Below, in pieces: positions 9,042 to 15,764 of a stretch of DNA of 32,224 nt. The translations under genes were made by a program, and so were the position numbers. Positions within the stretch are counted from its first letter, which is position 1, and every line of letters starts with the position of its first letter. The stretch is from Euryarchaeota archaeon UBA124 (GTDB lineage Archaea; Thermoplasmatota; Poseidoniia; Poseidoniales; Poseidoniaceae), in assembly GCA_002502215.1 (NCBI GenBank), contig DAPT01000123.1, positions 1 through 32,224 of the forward strand. The letters run 5' to 3'. The notes beneath the pieces were generated by a model. That model did not search any database. It was not told the DNA's origin and worked only from the letters and a program-made list of their open reading frames with translations.

Positions 9042-9114
9042 GGCTGTGGTGGTGTAGGGGTTAGCACGGCAGATTGTGGTTCTGCCAGCCCGGGTTCAAT
9101 TCCCGGCCACGGCC
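9042..9114 (+). tRNA. tRNA-His (GUG)
   Basis: A full cloverleaf folds by eye. The acceptor stem GCTGTGG/CCACGGC forms 7 pairs including one T-G wobble. The D-stem is GTGT with GCAC, and the anticodon stem is GCAGA/TCTGC around loop TTGTGGT with anticodon GTG at 9076-9078. The variable loop has four bases and the T-arm is CCGGG-TTCAATT-CCCGG. An extra G at 9042 faces C73 at 9114: the G(-1):C73 pair is the histidine identity element read by HisRS, here encoded in the gene. CCA is not encoded (next bases C, A, T). No intron is seen. An AT-rich TTGAAATA about 28-33 bases upstream could be the TATA element. A short run of T follows at 9120-9124. Confidence 0.95.
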
Positions 9115-9117
9115 CAT

Positions 9118-9720
9118 TCATTTTAATTCGGTCGAATCAATGGTGTGACCCATCCGTTCGACCTTTGTTTGCAGATATTGTAAATTATCCTCACCTACGC
9201 CTGCAACCAATGGAACAGTCTTTGAAACAACAATGCCGTGTTGTTCTAGTTGTTTCACTTTATCGGGGTTGTTTGTGAGAAGTGCAAGATTGTTGATTCC
9301 CAGGTCACTCAACATCCTCGCTGCAATTTGGTAATCACGACCGTCGGCAGGATGGCCGAGTATGAGATTCGCATCGAGTGTATCTGCGCCTTTGTCTTGA
9401 AGATGGTAAGCTTGGATTTTCGCATGCAAACCAATGCCACGACCCTCTTGACGTAGATAGAGCAGGCACCCCCAGCCGTTTTCGACAATGGCTTTCAGGG
9501 CAGCATCAAGTTGTGGACCACAGTCGCAACGTAGTGAGGAAAAAGCATCTCCAGTCAGACATTCAGAGTGGACTCGCACAAGCACAGGATCTGGTCCAGC
9601 CATTGAACCAAGCATCAATGCCACGTGATCGAGTCCGGTTGATTCTTCATGATAGACGTGAATATCGAACCGTCCCCATTTGGTTGGAAGTTTCGCTACA
9701 CTCGGAACTTCATCACGCAT
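9118..9720 (-). CDS. ribA: GTP cyclohydrolase II
   Basis: Opens the imidazole ring of GTP to give 2,5-diamino-6-ribosylamino-4-pyrimidinone phosphate, the first step to riboflavin. The zinc-binding set C54, C65, C67 occurs in SECLTGDAFSSLRCDCG, followed by the family signature LRQEGRGIGL (residues 89-98) and TNNPDK near residue 148. Length (200 aa) equals stand-alone bacterial RibA. Many archaea use the unrelated GTP cyclohydrolase III instead, so this looks bacterial in origin (inference). Its start overlaps the end of the TusA-like gene by 8 bases, so the two are co-transcribed. The stop is 3 bases from the convergent tRNA-His gene. Confidence 0.95.
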   Translation of the reverse strand: MRDEVPSVAKLPTKWGRFDIHVYHEESTGLDHVALMLGSMAGPDPVLVRVHSECLTGDAFSSLRCDCGPQLDAALKAIVENGWGCLLYLRQEGRGIGLHAKIQAYHLQDKGADTLDANLILGHPADGRDYQIAARMLSDLGINNLALLTNNPDKVKQLEQHGIVVSKTVPLVAGVGEDNLQYLQTKVERMGHTIDSTELK

Positions 9721-9961
9721 CTCTTCTCACCTCAATAAGAAAGGTATACTCGCCTTGGTTTGACTGTACGGAAAGAAGTTCATGAGGTGTTCGGCCAATC
9801 ATTAAAGGAATATCATGCAGCGTTTCCGGATCGCTTGCAAGGACTTGTAACACCGAACCAATCTCCATGTTGGAAAGTGCTTGCTTTGCTTCAACAACGG
9901 GGACCGGACAAAAAAAACCGAGAACATCAAGCAGATGCGTAGCATCCTTGCCCTCGACCAT
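9713..9961 (-). CDS. TusA/SirA-family sulfur-carrier protein
   Basis: TusA-fold proteins carry persulfide sulfur for tRNA thiolation or other sulfur transfer. The 82-residue protein has the diagnostic LDVLGFFCPVPVVEAKQAL block with the CPxP motif (Cys18) at the start of the first helix. It continues with a pattern like E. coli TusA: VLASDPETLHDIPLMIG, then a C-terminal EYTFLIEV strand. It heads a two-gene unit with ribA, overlapping it by 8 bases. The functional link to riboflavin synthesis is unclear. No tRNA thiolation partner is visible nearby. The ATG at 9961 is 8 bases from the edge of direct-repeat copy A. Confidence 0.9.
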   Translation of the reverse strand: MVEGKDATHLLDVLGFFCPVPVVEAKQALSNMEIGSVLQVLASDPETLHDIPLMIGRTPHELLSVQSNQGEYTFLIEVRRDA

Positions 9962-9969
9962 GGTGTGTT

Positions 9970-10059
9970 GTCAAGCCCCTGCTTCTTGAACACATCCATC
10001 CTCATGCTTCAATCGACGCAAGACGTTGAACAGGAGCAAGTGCACCCATCATGCCATGG
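9970..10059 (+). repeat. 90-bp direct repeat, copy A (candidate structured RNA or leader)
   Basis: This stretch aligns without gaps to 11588-11677 over exactly 90 bases with 13 differences (77/90 identical). Invariant blocks are GTCAAGCCCCTGC, CTTGAACACATCC, ATGCTTCAATCGACGCAA and GAGCAAGTGCA. Two small stems are possible: TCAAG (9971-9975) with CTTGA (9985-9989), and TTCAA-T-CG (10008-10015) with CG-TTGAA (10024-10030). An upstream TTGAA (9986-9990) competes for the same TTCAA. The copy ends in CCATGG; the ATG at 10056 opens only 13 codons before a stop. It lies between tusA (divergent) and the helicase gene, within a 247-base gap. The remaining gap, 10060-10208, shows only a weak TATA-like element and the helicase ribosome binding site. 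Orientation is arbitrary, chosen to match the downstream genes. Confidence 0.85.
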
Positions 10060-10130
10060 ACAAGGCTTTGTTCGGCTTCGAGATTTACTTGCCGTAATGT
10101 GATTGTAGTCGCTCAAAGTGACCCATGCTG

Positions 10131-10137
10131 TTTAAGC
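10131..10137 (+). promoter_or_regulatory. Possible TATA box for the RhlE-like helicase gene
   Basis: TTTAAGC stands out as the most TATA-like element in the gap before the helicase. An initiation site about 26 bases downstream would give an untranslated leader of roughly 50 bases, excluding repeat copy A from the transcript. This is a by-eye guess with no clear BRE. The ribosome binding site GAGGA at 10198-10202, six bases before the ATG, is more convincing. Confidence 0.25.
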
Positions 10138-10208
10138 GTAGAAGGACGAACGGTGGTTGTTGTGACTGCCAGTAATCATTTTTGGTCAACATCAACTGAG
10201 GAAGAAAA

Positions 10209-11579
10209 ATGAACAATTTTGAATCGCTTGGTCTTTCCAAGCAACTACTCCAAGCAGTGGAGTCGGAAGGATATACGACTCCAACTCCTGTTCAGGAACA
10301 ATCGATTCCACCATTACTTTCGGGCAGGGACGTACTAGGAGTTGCGCAAACGGGAACGGGTAAAACAGCGGCTTTTGCATTACCTGTCCTTCAGATAATG
10401 AGTCGTTCTATTCCCCAGGGTAAAAGGTACATTCGAGCCCTAATTCTCTCACCCACACGTGAATTAGCAGCGCAAATTGGCGAGAGGTTTTCCGCATACA
10501 GTGAACATCTCAACCTCAATCATAGCGTCATCTTTGGAGGAGTGAATCAGAATCCACAGGTGCGAGCTTTACAGAAAGGACTCGACATTCTTGTTGCAAC
10601 ACCTGGACGCTTGTTGGACCTGATAGGGCAGAAGCATATCGACCTCTCCAAGGTTGAGTTTTTCGTTCTCGATGAAGCTGACAGAATGTTGGATATGGGA
10701 TTCATCAGAGACATAAACAAGGTACTGAAATTACTCCCAAAAAGAAGGCAAAACCTGTTGTTTAGTGCTACCATGCCAAAGTCAATTGCAGATCTAGCAG
10801 GATCATTTCTCTACAATGCTGTAAAGATTGATGTCAGTCCTAAAGAGGTTACAGTCGACCGTATTGAACAGAAAATTATGTTTGTTCGCAAGGCTGACAA
10901 AAGACGATTGTTGGTTCAAATCATAAAGTCCGAGAAAGTAAAGTGTGGAATTGTGTTTACAAGGACAAAGCACGGAGCAAATCGGTTGGTCAAGCAATTG
11001 GGTCAAAGTGGTATCAATGCTGCAGCAATCCATGGTAACAAAAGTCAAGGTGCAAGAACAAAAGCATTGGCTGGATTCAAAGCAGGACAGATTCCAATAT
11101 TAGTAGCAACTGACATAGCAAGTCGAGGCATTGACGTTGATGGTATCACGCACGTTTTTAATTATGATTTACCCAATGAGCCTGAGAGTTATGTGCACCG
11201 AATAGGCCGTACTGCAAGAGCAGGCCGTTCAGGTGTTGCTTATGGCTTCTGTGATAATTCTGAATCGGGTTATTTGGTTGGAATTCAACAGCTTATTGGG
11301 GCGGAAATTGCAGTCGATGATTCGCATGATTTCCATTTTCAAGGTGCGATTCCTAAACCCGGTCAAAGGCCAGGGAAGATGAAGGAAAATAAACCTCAAA
11401 CGAAAAAGAAGAATTCCAACAACAAACAGCCCCGAAGTGGTGCGGATAAAAAGTCGAATCAGAACAGAAGACGATCGAAAAACAATTCAAGAGAGGGAAA
11501 GAATGGCAACCCTCGAAGTGGAAAGAATCGCCAACATCAAGGTGGAAATCGTTCAAATCGGCAAAAGAATCGCCGTTGA
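10209..11579 (+). CDS. DEAD-box RNA helicase, RhlE-like
   Basis: ATP-dependent RNA helicase of superfamily 2, 456 aa. The Q-motif region is FESLGLS...TTPTPVQEQSIP, Walker A is AQTGTGKT (residues 46-53), motif Ia PTRELA, motif Ib TPGRLLD, Walker B DEAD (155-158), motif III SAT, motif V ATDIASRGID and motif VI HRIGRTARAGR. The last 75 or so residues are a Lys/Arg/Asn/Gln-rich disordered tail, typical of RhlE/CsdA-type helicases acting on structured RNA or ribosome precursors, often in the cold. The start has GAGGA six bases upstream. Codon use is unlike the neighbours: about seven ATA and seven TTA codons in the first 340, against about one and three in a 300-codon stretch of the next helicase. 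It sits between two 90-bp direct repeats. Confidence 0.95.
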   Translation: MNNFESLGLSKQLLQAVESEGYTTPTPVQEQSIPPLLSGRDVLGVAQTGTGKTAAFALPVLQIMSRSIPQGKRYIRALILSPTRELAAQIGERFSAYSEHLNLNHSVIFGGVNQNPQVRALQKGLDILVATPGRLLDLIGQKHIDLSKVEFFVLDEADRMLDMGFIRDINKVLKLLPKRRQNLLFSATMPKSIADLAGSFLYNAVKIDVSPKEVTVDRIEQKIMFVRKADKRRLLVQIIKSEKVKCGIVFTRTKHGANRLVKQLGQSGINAAAIHGNKSQGARTKALAGFKAGQIPILVATDIASRGIDVDGITHVFNYDLPNEPESYVHRIGRTARAGRSGVAYGFCDNSESGYLVGIQQLIGAEIAVDDSHDFHFQGAIPKPGQRPGKMKENKPQTKKKNSNNKQPRSGADKKSNQNRRRSKNNSREGKNGNPRSGKNRQHQGGNRSNRQKNRR

Positions 11580-11587
11580 CGGATGTC

Positions 11588-11677
11588 GTCAAGCCCCTGC
11601 ACCTTGAACACATCCGTCCCAATGCTTCAATCGACGCAACACGTTGAAGAAGAGCAAGTGCAAGCACCACACCATGG
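11588..11677 (+). repeat. 90-bp direct repeat, copy B
   Basis: Second copy of the element at 9970-10059, beginning 8 bases after the helicase stop and ending on the probable archaeosortase start codon (ATG 11674). The same stems are possible: TCAAG (11589-11593) with CTTGA (11603-11607), and CTTCAA-T-CG (11625-11633) with CG-TTGAAG (11642-11649), here one pair longer than in copy A. None of the 13 differences between copies falls in a paired position, but there is also no compensatory change, so base pairing is suggested and not proven. A short GTGC-AA-GCAC hairpin near the 3' end is specific to this copy. It would form the leader of the archaeosortase mRNA or a separate small RNA. Confidence 0.85.
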
Positions 11678-12729
11678 GTGAGTCTGCATCCTCAAAGGCG
11701 AGCGATGACATGAGTTGGGGTGAAGTTGCCCAACTCGGTCTTCGTTATGGGAAAATCCCACTCGCTCTCCTTGCAGTGGAAGCATTGTACTGGTTCATCA
11801 CTCAACCATCGGATACGCTCGCACTGATTCAAGTTACTGAAGCATATATTTGGAACGAAGTAACCCAATTGATGTTTGGTGAAGGTGCTTCAACACTTAG
11901 TGCACACAATGGATGGATGACTCGAATTGATTTCTACCACGAATCATTCCCATATTTGGACAACCGAGTTGGACTCTATGTTTCCGATGAGTGTGCAGGA
12001 GTTCACGAGATGATTTTCCTCTCAACGCTCGTCCTAATGACCGATGGTGTAACACAACGTGAGAAATTCAAGGCGGTTGCGGTCATGTGCGGAATCGTCT
12101 ATGTTCTGAACATCGTAAGACTCGTAGCATTTTACCCAATTGCAGTCGAGGATTGCCTTGCAAACCCGAACCAACCAGAATGTCTCAATGGAATGTGGAA
12201 TTACCATACCTTCGTTTACCAATGGGGTTTCCTAATTGTGTTGTTGTTGATGTGGCTTGTTTGGTTCAAATTCATTGGTGGAGCATCCAGTACAATGAAA
12301 GCATCGCAAGAGGACATGGAACAGTGGCGAATTGTCATTCGTAAGCGTTGGGAGCAGAAACACGTTACCTTGGTCGGTATCATGATTGCCTTTTTTGCGA
12401 TCGCATGGTTCTGGGTCAACGGAAATTCCGCCGCAATGGATGCAAAGAATATCATCGATTTTTGTGCATTCAGTGATTTGACAACACCAAATTGTTACGA
12501 AGCTCAAAACACCTGGGACAATGCAATACAAGGAGCTTGGTCGTTTGCCGTTCTTGGTCTTGTGATTGGGACAATCGGATTTTATGATATTGAAAGAAAA
12601 GATTCTCAGGGTAATTGGCCAGAATACGCATCGACTGAATCTGCCCATGCAGAGGTTGAATCAACAACCAAGAAAGAGAAACCAAAGGGCTCTTGGAGAA
12701 ATCGCTCCCATGTTGATGAAGAAGAGTGA
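11674..12729 (+). CDS. Archaeosortase/exosortase-family membrane cysteine transpeptidase
   Basis: Archaeosortases are multi-pass membrane enzymes that cut a C-terminal sorting helix from secreted proteins and attach the protein to the cell surface. The expected Cys-Arg-His triad is present: Cys107 in SDECAGVHEM, Arg149 in LNIVRLVAFYP and His178 in WNYHTFVYQWG. Each lies at the edge of a hydrophobic helix. At least six membrane segments are seen (about 29-45, 113-122, 135-156, 183-200, 227-243, 285-305). A charged cytoplasmic tail of about 40 residues ends the 351-aa protein. ATG 11674 is chosen because it begins the conserved-looking protein and is the last codon of repeat B; a TTG at 11644 would add ten residues encoded by the repeat. 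No PGF-CTERM-like substrate is seen in the window. Confidence 0.85.
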   Translation: MGESASSKASDDMSWGEVAQLGLRYGKIPLALLAVEALYWFITQPSDTLALIQVTEAYIWNEVTQLMFGEGASTLSAHNGWMTRIDFYHESFPYLDNRVGLYVSDECAGVHEMIFLSTLVLMTDGVTQREKFKAVAVMCGIVYVLNIVRLVAFYPIAVEDCLANPNQPECLNGMWNYHTFVYQWGFLIVLLLMWLVWFKFIGGASSTMKASQEDMEQWRIVIRKRWEQKHVTLVGIMIAFFAIAWFWVNGNSAAMDAKNIIDFCAFSDLTTPNCYEAQNTWDNAIQGAWSFAVLGLVIGTIGFYDIERKDSQGNWPEYASTESAHAEVESTTKKEKPKGSWRNRSHVDEEE

Positions 12730-14148
12730 TTAGAGCACTTCTGCAGTGACCATCTCTGAACCAAATGGATGCATCTTGATTGCTTTCATTGCAAGTCCTA
12801 ACTTACTGTTGTGAATTGCGACAAGGGTCGAATTGCCCTCGAATCGAACGTCACCAACAGCAAGCGTATCGCATCGCAAGTGCTGTTCAAACCACGATGC
12901 AATTTGCAGCGGTGAACCCAGAGTGCTCGCATCAGCATCGAGTCGAATGTTTACAAAGCCATAGACATCGGCATTCTCACCATAATCGTCTTGCTTACGA
13001 ACAGGATCTCGATCAACACCTTCGGGCAAATCGGGAGCATCTGATTCTTCAATTGAAAGATTGTAGGTTGCAATAATTTTCCCCATCTGAGGAGCGTCGT
13101 CTTTGGAAACCAAACTCCAAGCTTCACCATGACGACCGATGCGCCCAGTTCGTCCAATTCGGTGAATGAACGAATCGATGTCGGAGGGAACATCGTAATT
13201 GATGACAAGCGTGATTCCATCTATGTCGATACCTCGTGCTGCAACATCGGTTGCAACAATGGTTCGGACATTTCCTTCTCGGAATTTGTCGAGGATACGC
13301 TCGCGTTGGTTTTGTTTAAGATCACCGTGTAAGCCAGCAACATCGAATCGATGTTTCTGCAACCGCTGAACAGCAAGATCGACCATTCGCTTCGTGTTGC
13401 AAAAGATGATGCATTGGTCGTTGCCGCCCATTCCAACCAGCAAACGTCCAAGAGCCCAAAGTTTGTTTGCACGGCCAATTGAAATCCTGTAGAGATCGAT
13501 TGGAGGGACATCAAGTTCCTCTTGGTTGGTCATAACGAACTCTGGGTTGTTTGTGAATTCATTTGCAGCATCAAGAATCTCTTGAGGGAATGTTGCAGAA
13601 AACAGTAAGGTTTGTTCTCGTGAAGTGGTGCGTTCAAGAATCCAGAGAATATCAGGTAGGAAGCCCATGTCGAGCATCCGGTCGGCCTCATCGAGACAGA
13701 AGATTTCAATCTTCGACAAATCGAGGTGACCTCGCTCGGACATATCCATGACACGCCCAGGTGTTCCGACGATAACGTCGACGCCAGATTCGAGCCCTTT
13801 CGCCTGCTTTTCGAGATCGGTTCCACCGTAAACCGTCATGATGGACAATCCTTGGTTTCCTTGAAGCAAAATCATTTCTTCAGCAACTTGCTGAGCAAGT
13901 TCACGAGTCGGTGCGAGCACCATTCCTTGGAGACTCCCTGTTGGCTGGCATCGCTCAAGAATAGGGATTCCAAAAGCAGCGGTCTTACCAGATCCCGTTC
14001 GAGCTTGGCCGATGACATCACGACCTTCGCGAGCCAGTGGGATTGTATCCCGTTGTACTTCGGTTAGACATTCCCATCCAAGTGAGGCAATACCTTGCAT
14101 TATTGAGTCAGGGAGTAGCAGTGAATCGAATCGTGTTTTGGTGAACAT
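12730..14148 (-). CDS. DEAD-box RNA helicase with C-terminal RNA-binding-like domain
   Basis: ATP-dependent RNA helicase, 472 aa. Motifs: VQRDTIP (Q-motif), ARTGSGKT (Walker A, residues 49-56), PTRELAQQ, TPGRVMDM, DEAD (153-156), SATFPQ, ATDVAARGIDIDG and HRIGRTGRIGR. After the helicase core (about residue 365) comes a roughly 80-residue domain with the alternating pattern VNIRLDADASTLGSPLQIASWF ... GDVRFEGNSTLVAIHNS. This resembles the DbpA-type RNA-binding domain used by DeaD/CsdA-family helicases. A strong ribosome binding site (GGAAGGAG) lies just before the ATG. It converges with, and abuts, the archaeosortase gene. It differs from the other helicase in tail and codon use, so the two are not recent duplicates. 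Confidence 0.95.
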   Translation of the reverse strand: MFTKTRFDSLLLPDSIMQGIASLGWECLTEVQRDTIPLAREGRDVIGQARTGSGKTAAFGIPILERCQPTGSLQGMVLAPTRELAQQVAEEMILLQGNQGLSIMTVYGGTDLEKQAKGLESGVDVIVGTPGRVMDMSERGHLDLSKIEIFCLDEADRMLDMGFLPDILWILERTTSREQTLLFSATFPQEILDAANEFTNNPEFVMTNQEELDVPPIDLYRISIGRANKLWALGRLLVGMGGNDQCIIFCNTKRMVDLAVQRLQKHRFDVAGLHGDLKQNQRERILDKFREGNVRTIVATDVAARGIDIDGITLVINYDVPSDIDSFIHRIGRTGRIGRHGEAWSLVSKDDAPQMGKIIATYNLSIEESDAPDLPEGVDRDPVRKQDDYGENADVYGFVNIRLDADASTLGSPLQIASWFEQHLRCDTLAVGDVRFEGNSTLVAIHNSKLGLAMKAIKMHPFGSEMVTAEVL

Positions 14149-14207
14149 GTTGCTCCTTCCGTCTCATTTGTTCAGGCCACCGAAACGGAAGTGGCCCCCC
14201 TCGTACA

Positions 14208-14411
14208 TCAGAAATTTTCTCGATCCTTAATTTCAGCCTGAAGTTGGCCTAGCCAATACTTCTTGGCGTTGTCACGGTTGAGTGGTCGACGCATTTGTCG
14301 AACGTGCTCAAGGATGTATTGTCGGAATTTCAGAGCCTTGGTACGGTTGACACCTTTCGGTGTGATTCCTTCCCATAGTCGGTCGAACTGTAGTTCTTTG
14401 TCGTCCATCAT
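14208..14411 (-). CDS. Small conserved-looking hypothetical protein, 67 aa
   Basis: A 67-residue charged, helical protein starting MMDDKELQFDRLWEGITP, with GAGGT eight bases before the first ATG (ATG 14408 is the alternative). Its middle is strongly basic (KALKFRQYILEHVRQMRRPL) and the end is amphipathic (KKYWLGQLQAEIKDRENF), suggesting nucleic-acid or ribosome binding, which is a guess. It lies on the same strand 50 bases after the HEAT-repeat gene and 59 bases before the DEAD-box helicase gene. All three could form one transcript interrupted by the hairpin at 14447-14468. I do not recognise the family. Confidence 0.6.
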   Translation of the reverse strand: MMDDKELQFDRLWEGITPKGVNRTKALKFRQYILEHVRQMRRPLNRDNAKKYWLGQLQAEIKDRENF

Positions 14412-14446
14412 GTGATGACCTCGATATTCAACCGACCAAGCACCCC

Positions 14447-14468
14447 CTCATAACCATGTCGTTATGAG
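14447..14468 (-). terminator. Perfect 8-bp hairpin at the end of the HEAT-repeat gene
   Basis: CTCATAAC (14447-14454) and GTTATGAG (14461-14468) are exact inverse complements around the 6-base loop CATGTC. On the minus strand the stem includes the HEAT-gene stop codon and precedes a G-run, not a T-run, so it is not a classical intrinsic terminator. It may mark a 3' end, an RNA-processing site or a stability element between the HEAT gene and the 67-residue gene. Confidence 0.4.
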
Positions 14469-15697
14469 TCAAGCAGTTCATCGTCCGTGGGCGCATCAAG
14501 AAGCGGTACATCGGGAGGTGCATTCTCGAGTCCGACCGCTTTGCCCTGAGCGTGTGCAACCTCTCGCTCCAGCGCAGGAACAGGTAGAGCGGGTGAGAGG
14601 AAGGCATTCTTCTCATCTTCTGTGCCTTCAATGGAAGCGTCGTACGTCATTTCAGTCAACATTTTCTTCAATCCAGGATCGGTTTCGCTTTGCAGAAGCT
14701 CGGTTGCCACAAGTCGCAATTGGTCTTCAACGAGCAACATAGGAAGCATCTCAATGCACGACCGACGGACGACAACGTTGGAATGGCGAGCGCCGTTCAT
14801 GATGAGGTTTCGAGCCCGGGAATCGTCCGTATCCATCGAACGTATCGCTCTCAGCGCATTGTTGCGAACCTTTTCATCGGTATCGAGGATTGCTCGTTCA
14901 GTTAGCATTATGGCAATGCGTGGCTCCTTTTTCGACAGGGAAGAAAGAGTTTGAGAGGCATTTCTTCGAACCTCTGGATCCGCATCGTTCAATGCCCAAG
15001 AAATCAAATCCCAACCCATTGCACCCGCTCGCTGAACAATGTTTCGAAGCAATTTGGAGGCCTTTCTTCGCAGCCGCGGGTCGTCGATGAGCAACAACTC
15101 ATCAATATGATCACAAACCACCTCGGGCCAAGTTTCTGTTAGCGCCTTCAAACCTCGCCACGCAGGCTCACTCCGAACAGAAAGGGTCGAACGGAGTTCT
15201 TGCGCTAGCGAACTATCAACACCCGATGGAAACGTCGGTGCAGCCTCTTCCAAACAAGAACTGGCTGCTTTTCGGACGCTTGGATCATCGTCATCAAGGA
15301 GAACTGAAAGCCAATCAAACAATTCGTCTGAGCGTTGTTCAGCCACTGTAGGAAGTACTTCCAATGCTGCAACTCGTACCTTTGGATCATCGCATTCAAG
15401 GGCAAGCAACAGACTTGCGTGGGCCCGATCTGCCCAAACGCCCTTCAAACGTCCAAGACCGAGCACTCCATCTGTGCGAGAGAGAGCAATTCTTCCACCA
15501 TTCCAGTTAACAGTCACTTCCGGTTTTGCACCTGTCGCTAGGTCAAGAATCTCCTGTCGAGTGCATTCCAACCATGGACCAGTGCGCTCTTTTTTGGCAG
15601 ATTTACGTGTCTTACGACCTCCCGTCGCTATGGGAAGACCCGTCCTTGGGTCACGTGCAACATACTCCCTTACCATCTTACCAATCATCGCTGGCAT
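14462..15697 (-). CDS. HEAT-repeat protein
   Basis: A 411-residue soluble protein. Residues about 85-360 are consecutive HEAT-like helical hairpins with the recurrent pattern 'D-D/A-D-P-x-V-R-x-x-A' (DDPKVRVAALEVL, DDDPSVRKAASSCL, DDPRLRRKASKLL, NDADPEVRRNASQTL, DTDEKVRNNALRAI). Such solenoids are protein-binding scaffolds. The first 40 residues are basic (GGRKTRKSAKKERTGPW) and the last 50 acidic and Pro-rich. No catalytic motif is seen. ATG 15697 is taken as start; 15688 and 15676 are in-frame alternatives with no decisive ribosome binding site. It is divergent from the Kelch surface-protein gene, with a short shared promoter region. Confidence 0.8.
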   Translation of the reverse strand: MPAMIGKMVREYVARDPRTGLPIATGGRKTRKSAKKERTGPWLECTRQEILDLATGAKPEVTVNWNGGRIALSRTDGVLGLGRLKGVWADRAHASLLLALECDDPKVRVAALEVLPTVAEQRSDELFDWLSVLLDDDDPSVRKAASSCLEEAAPTFPSGVDSSLAQELRSTLSVRSEPAWRGLKALTETWPEVVCDHIDELLLIDDPRLRRKASKLLRNIVQRAGAMGWDLISWALNDADPEVRRNASQTLSSLSKKEPRIAIMLTERAILDTDEKVRNNALRAIRSMDTDDSRARNLIMNGARHSNVVVRRSCIEMLPMLLVEDQLRLVATELLQSETDPGLKKMLTEMTYDASIEGTEDEKNAFLSPALPVPALEREVAHAQGKAVGLENAPPDVPLLDAPTDDELLDS

Positions 15698-15764
15698 ACT
15701 TCCAGTGATTATGAACCTTCACTTCAAACCCTCTGGACACAACTCGGGAAGCCATAAGAACGGG

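Noticed and set aside
10056..10097. A 13-codon frame starting at the ATG that ends repeat copy A
   Set aside because: It has no match to the archaeosortase N-terminus and no ribosome binding site; more likely an accident of the CCATGG end.
11353..11670. A 105-codon minus-strand frame through repeat copy B and the helicase tail
   Set aside because: It runs antisense to a clear helicase gene, and the matching frame in copy A has an internal stop.
9962..11677. A CRISPR array made of the 90-bp repeats
   Set aside because: There are only two copies, they are 1.6 kb apart with a gene between, and they differ at 13 positions.
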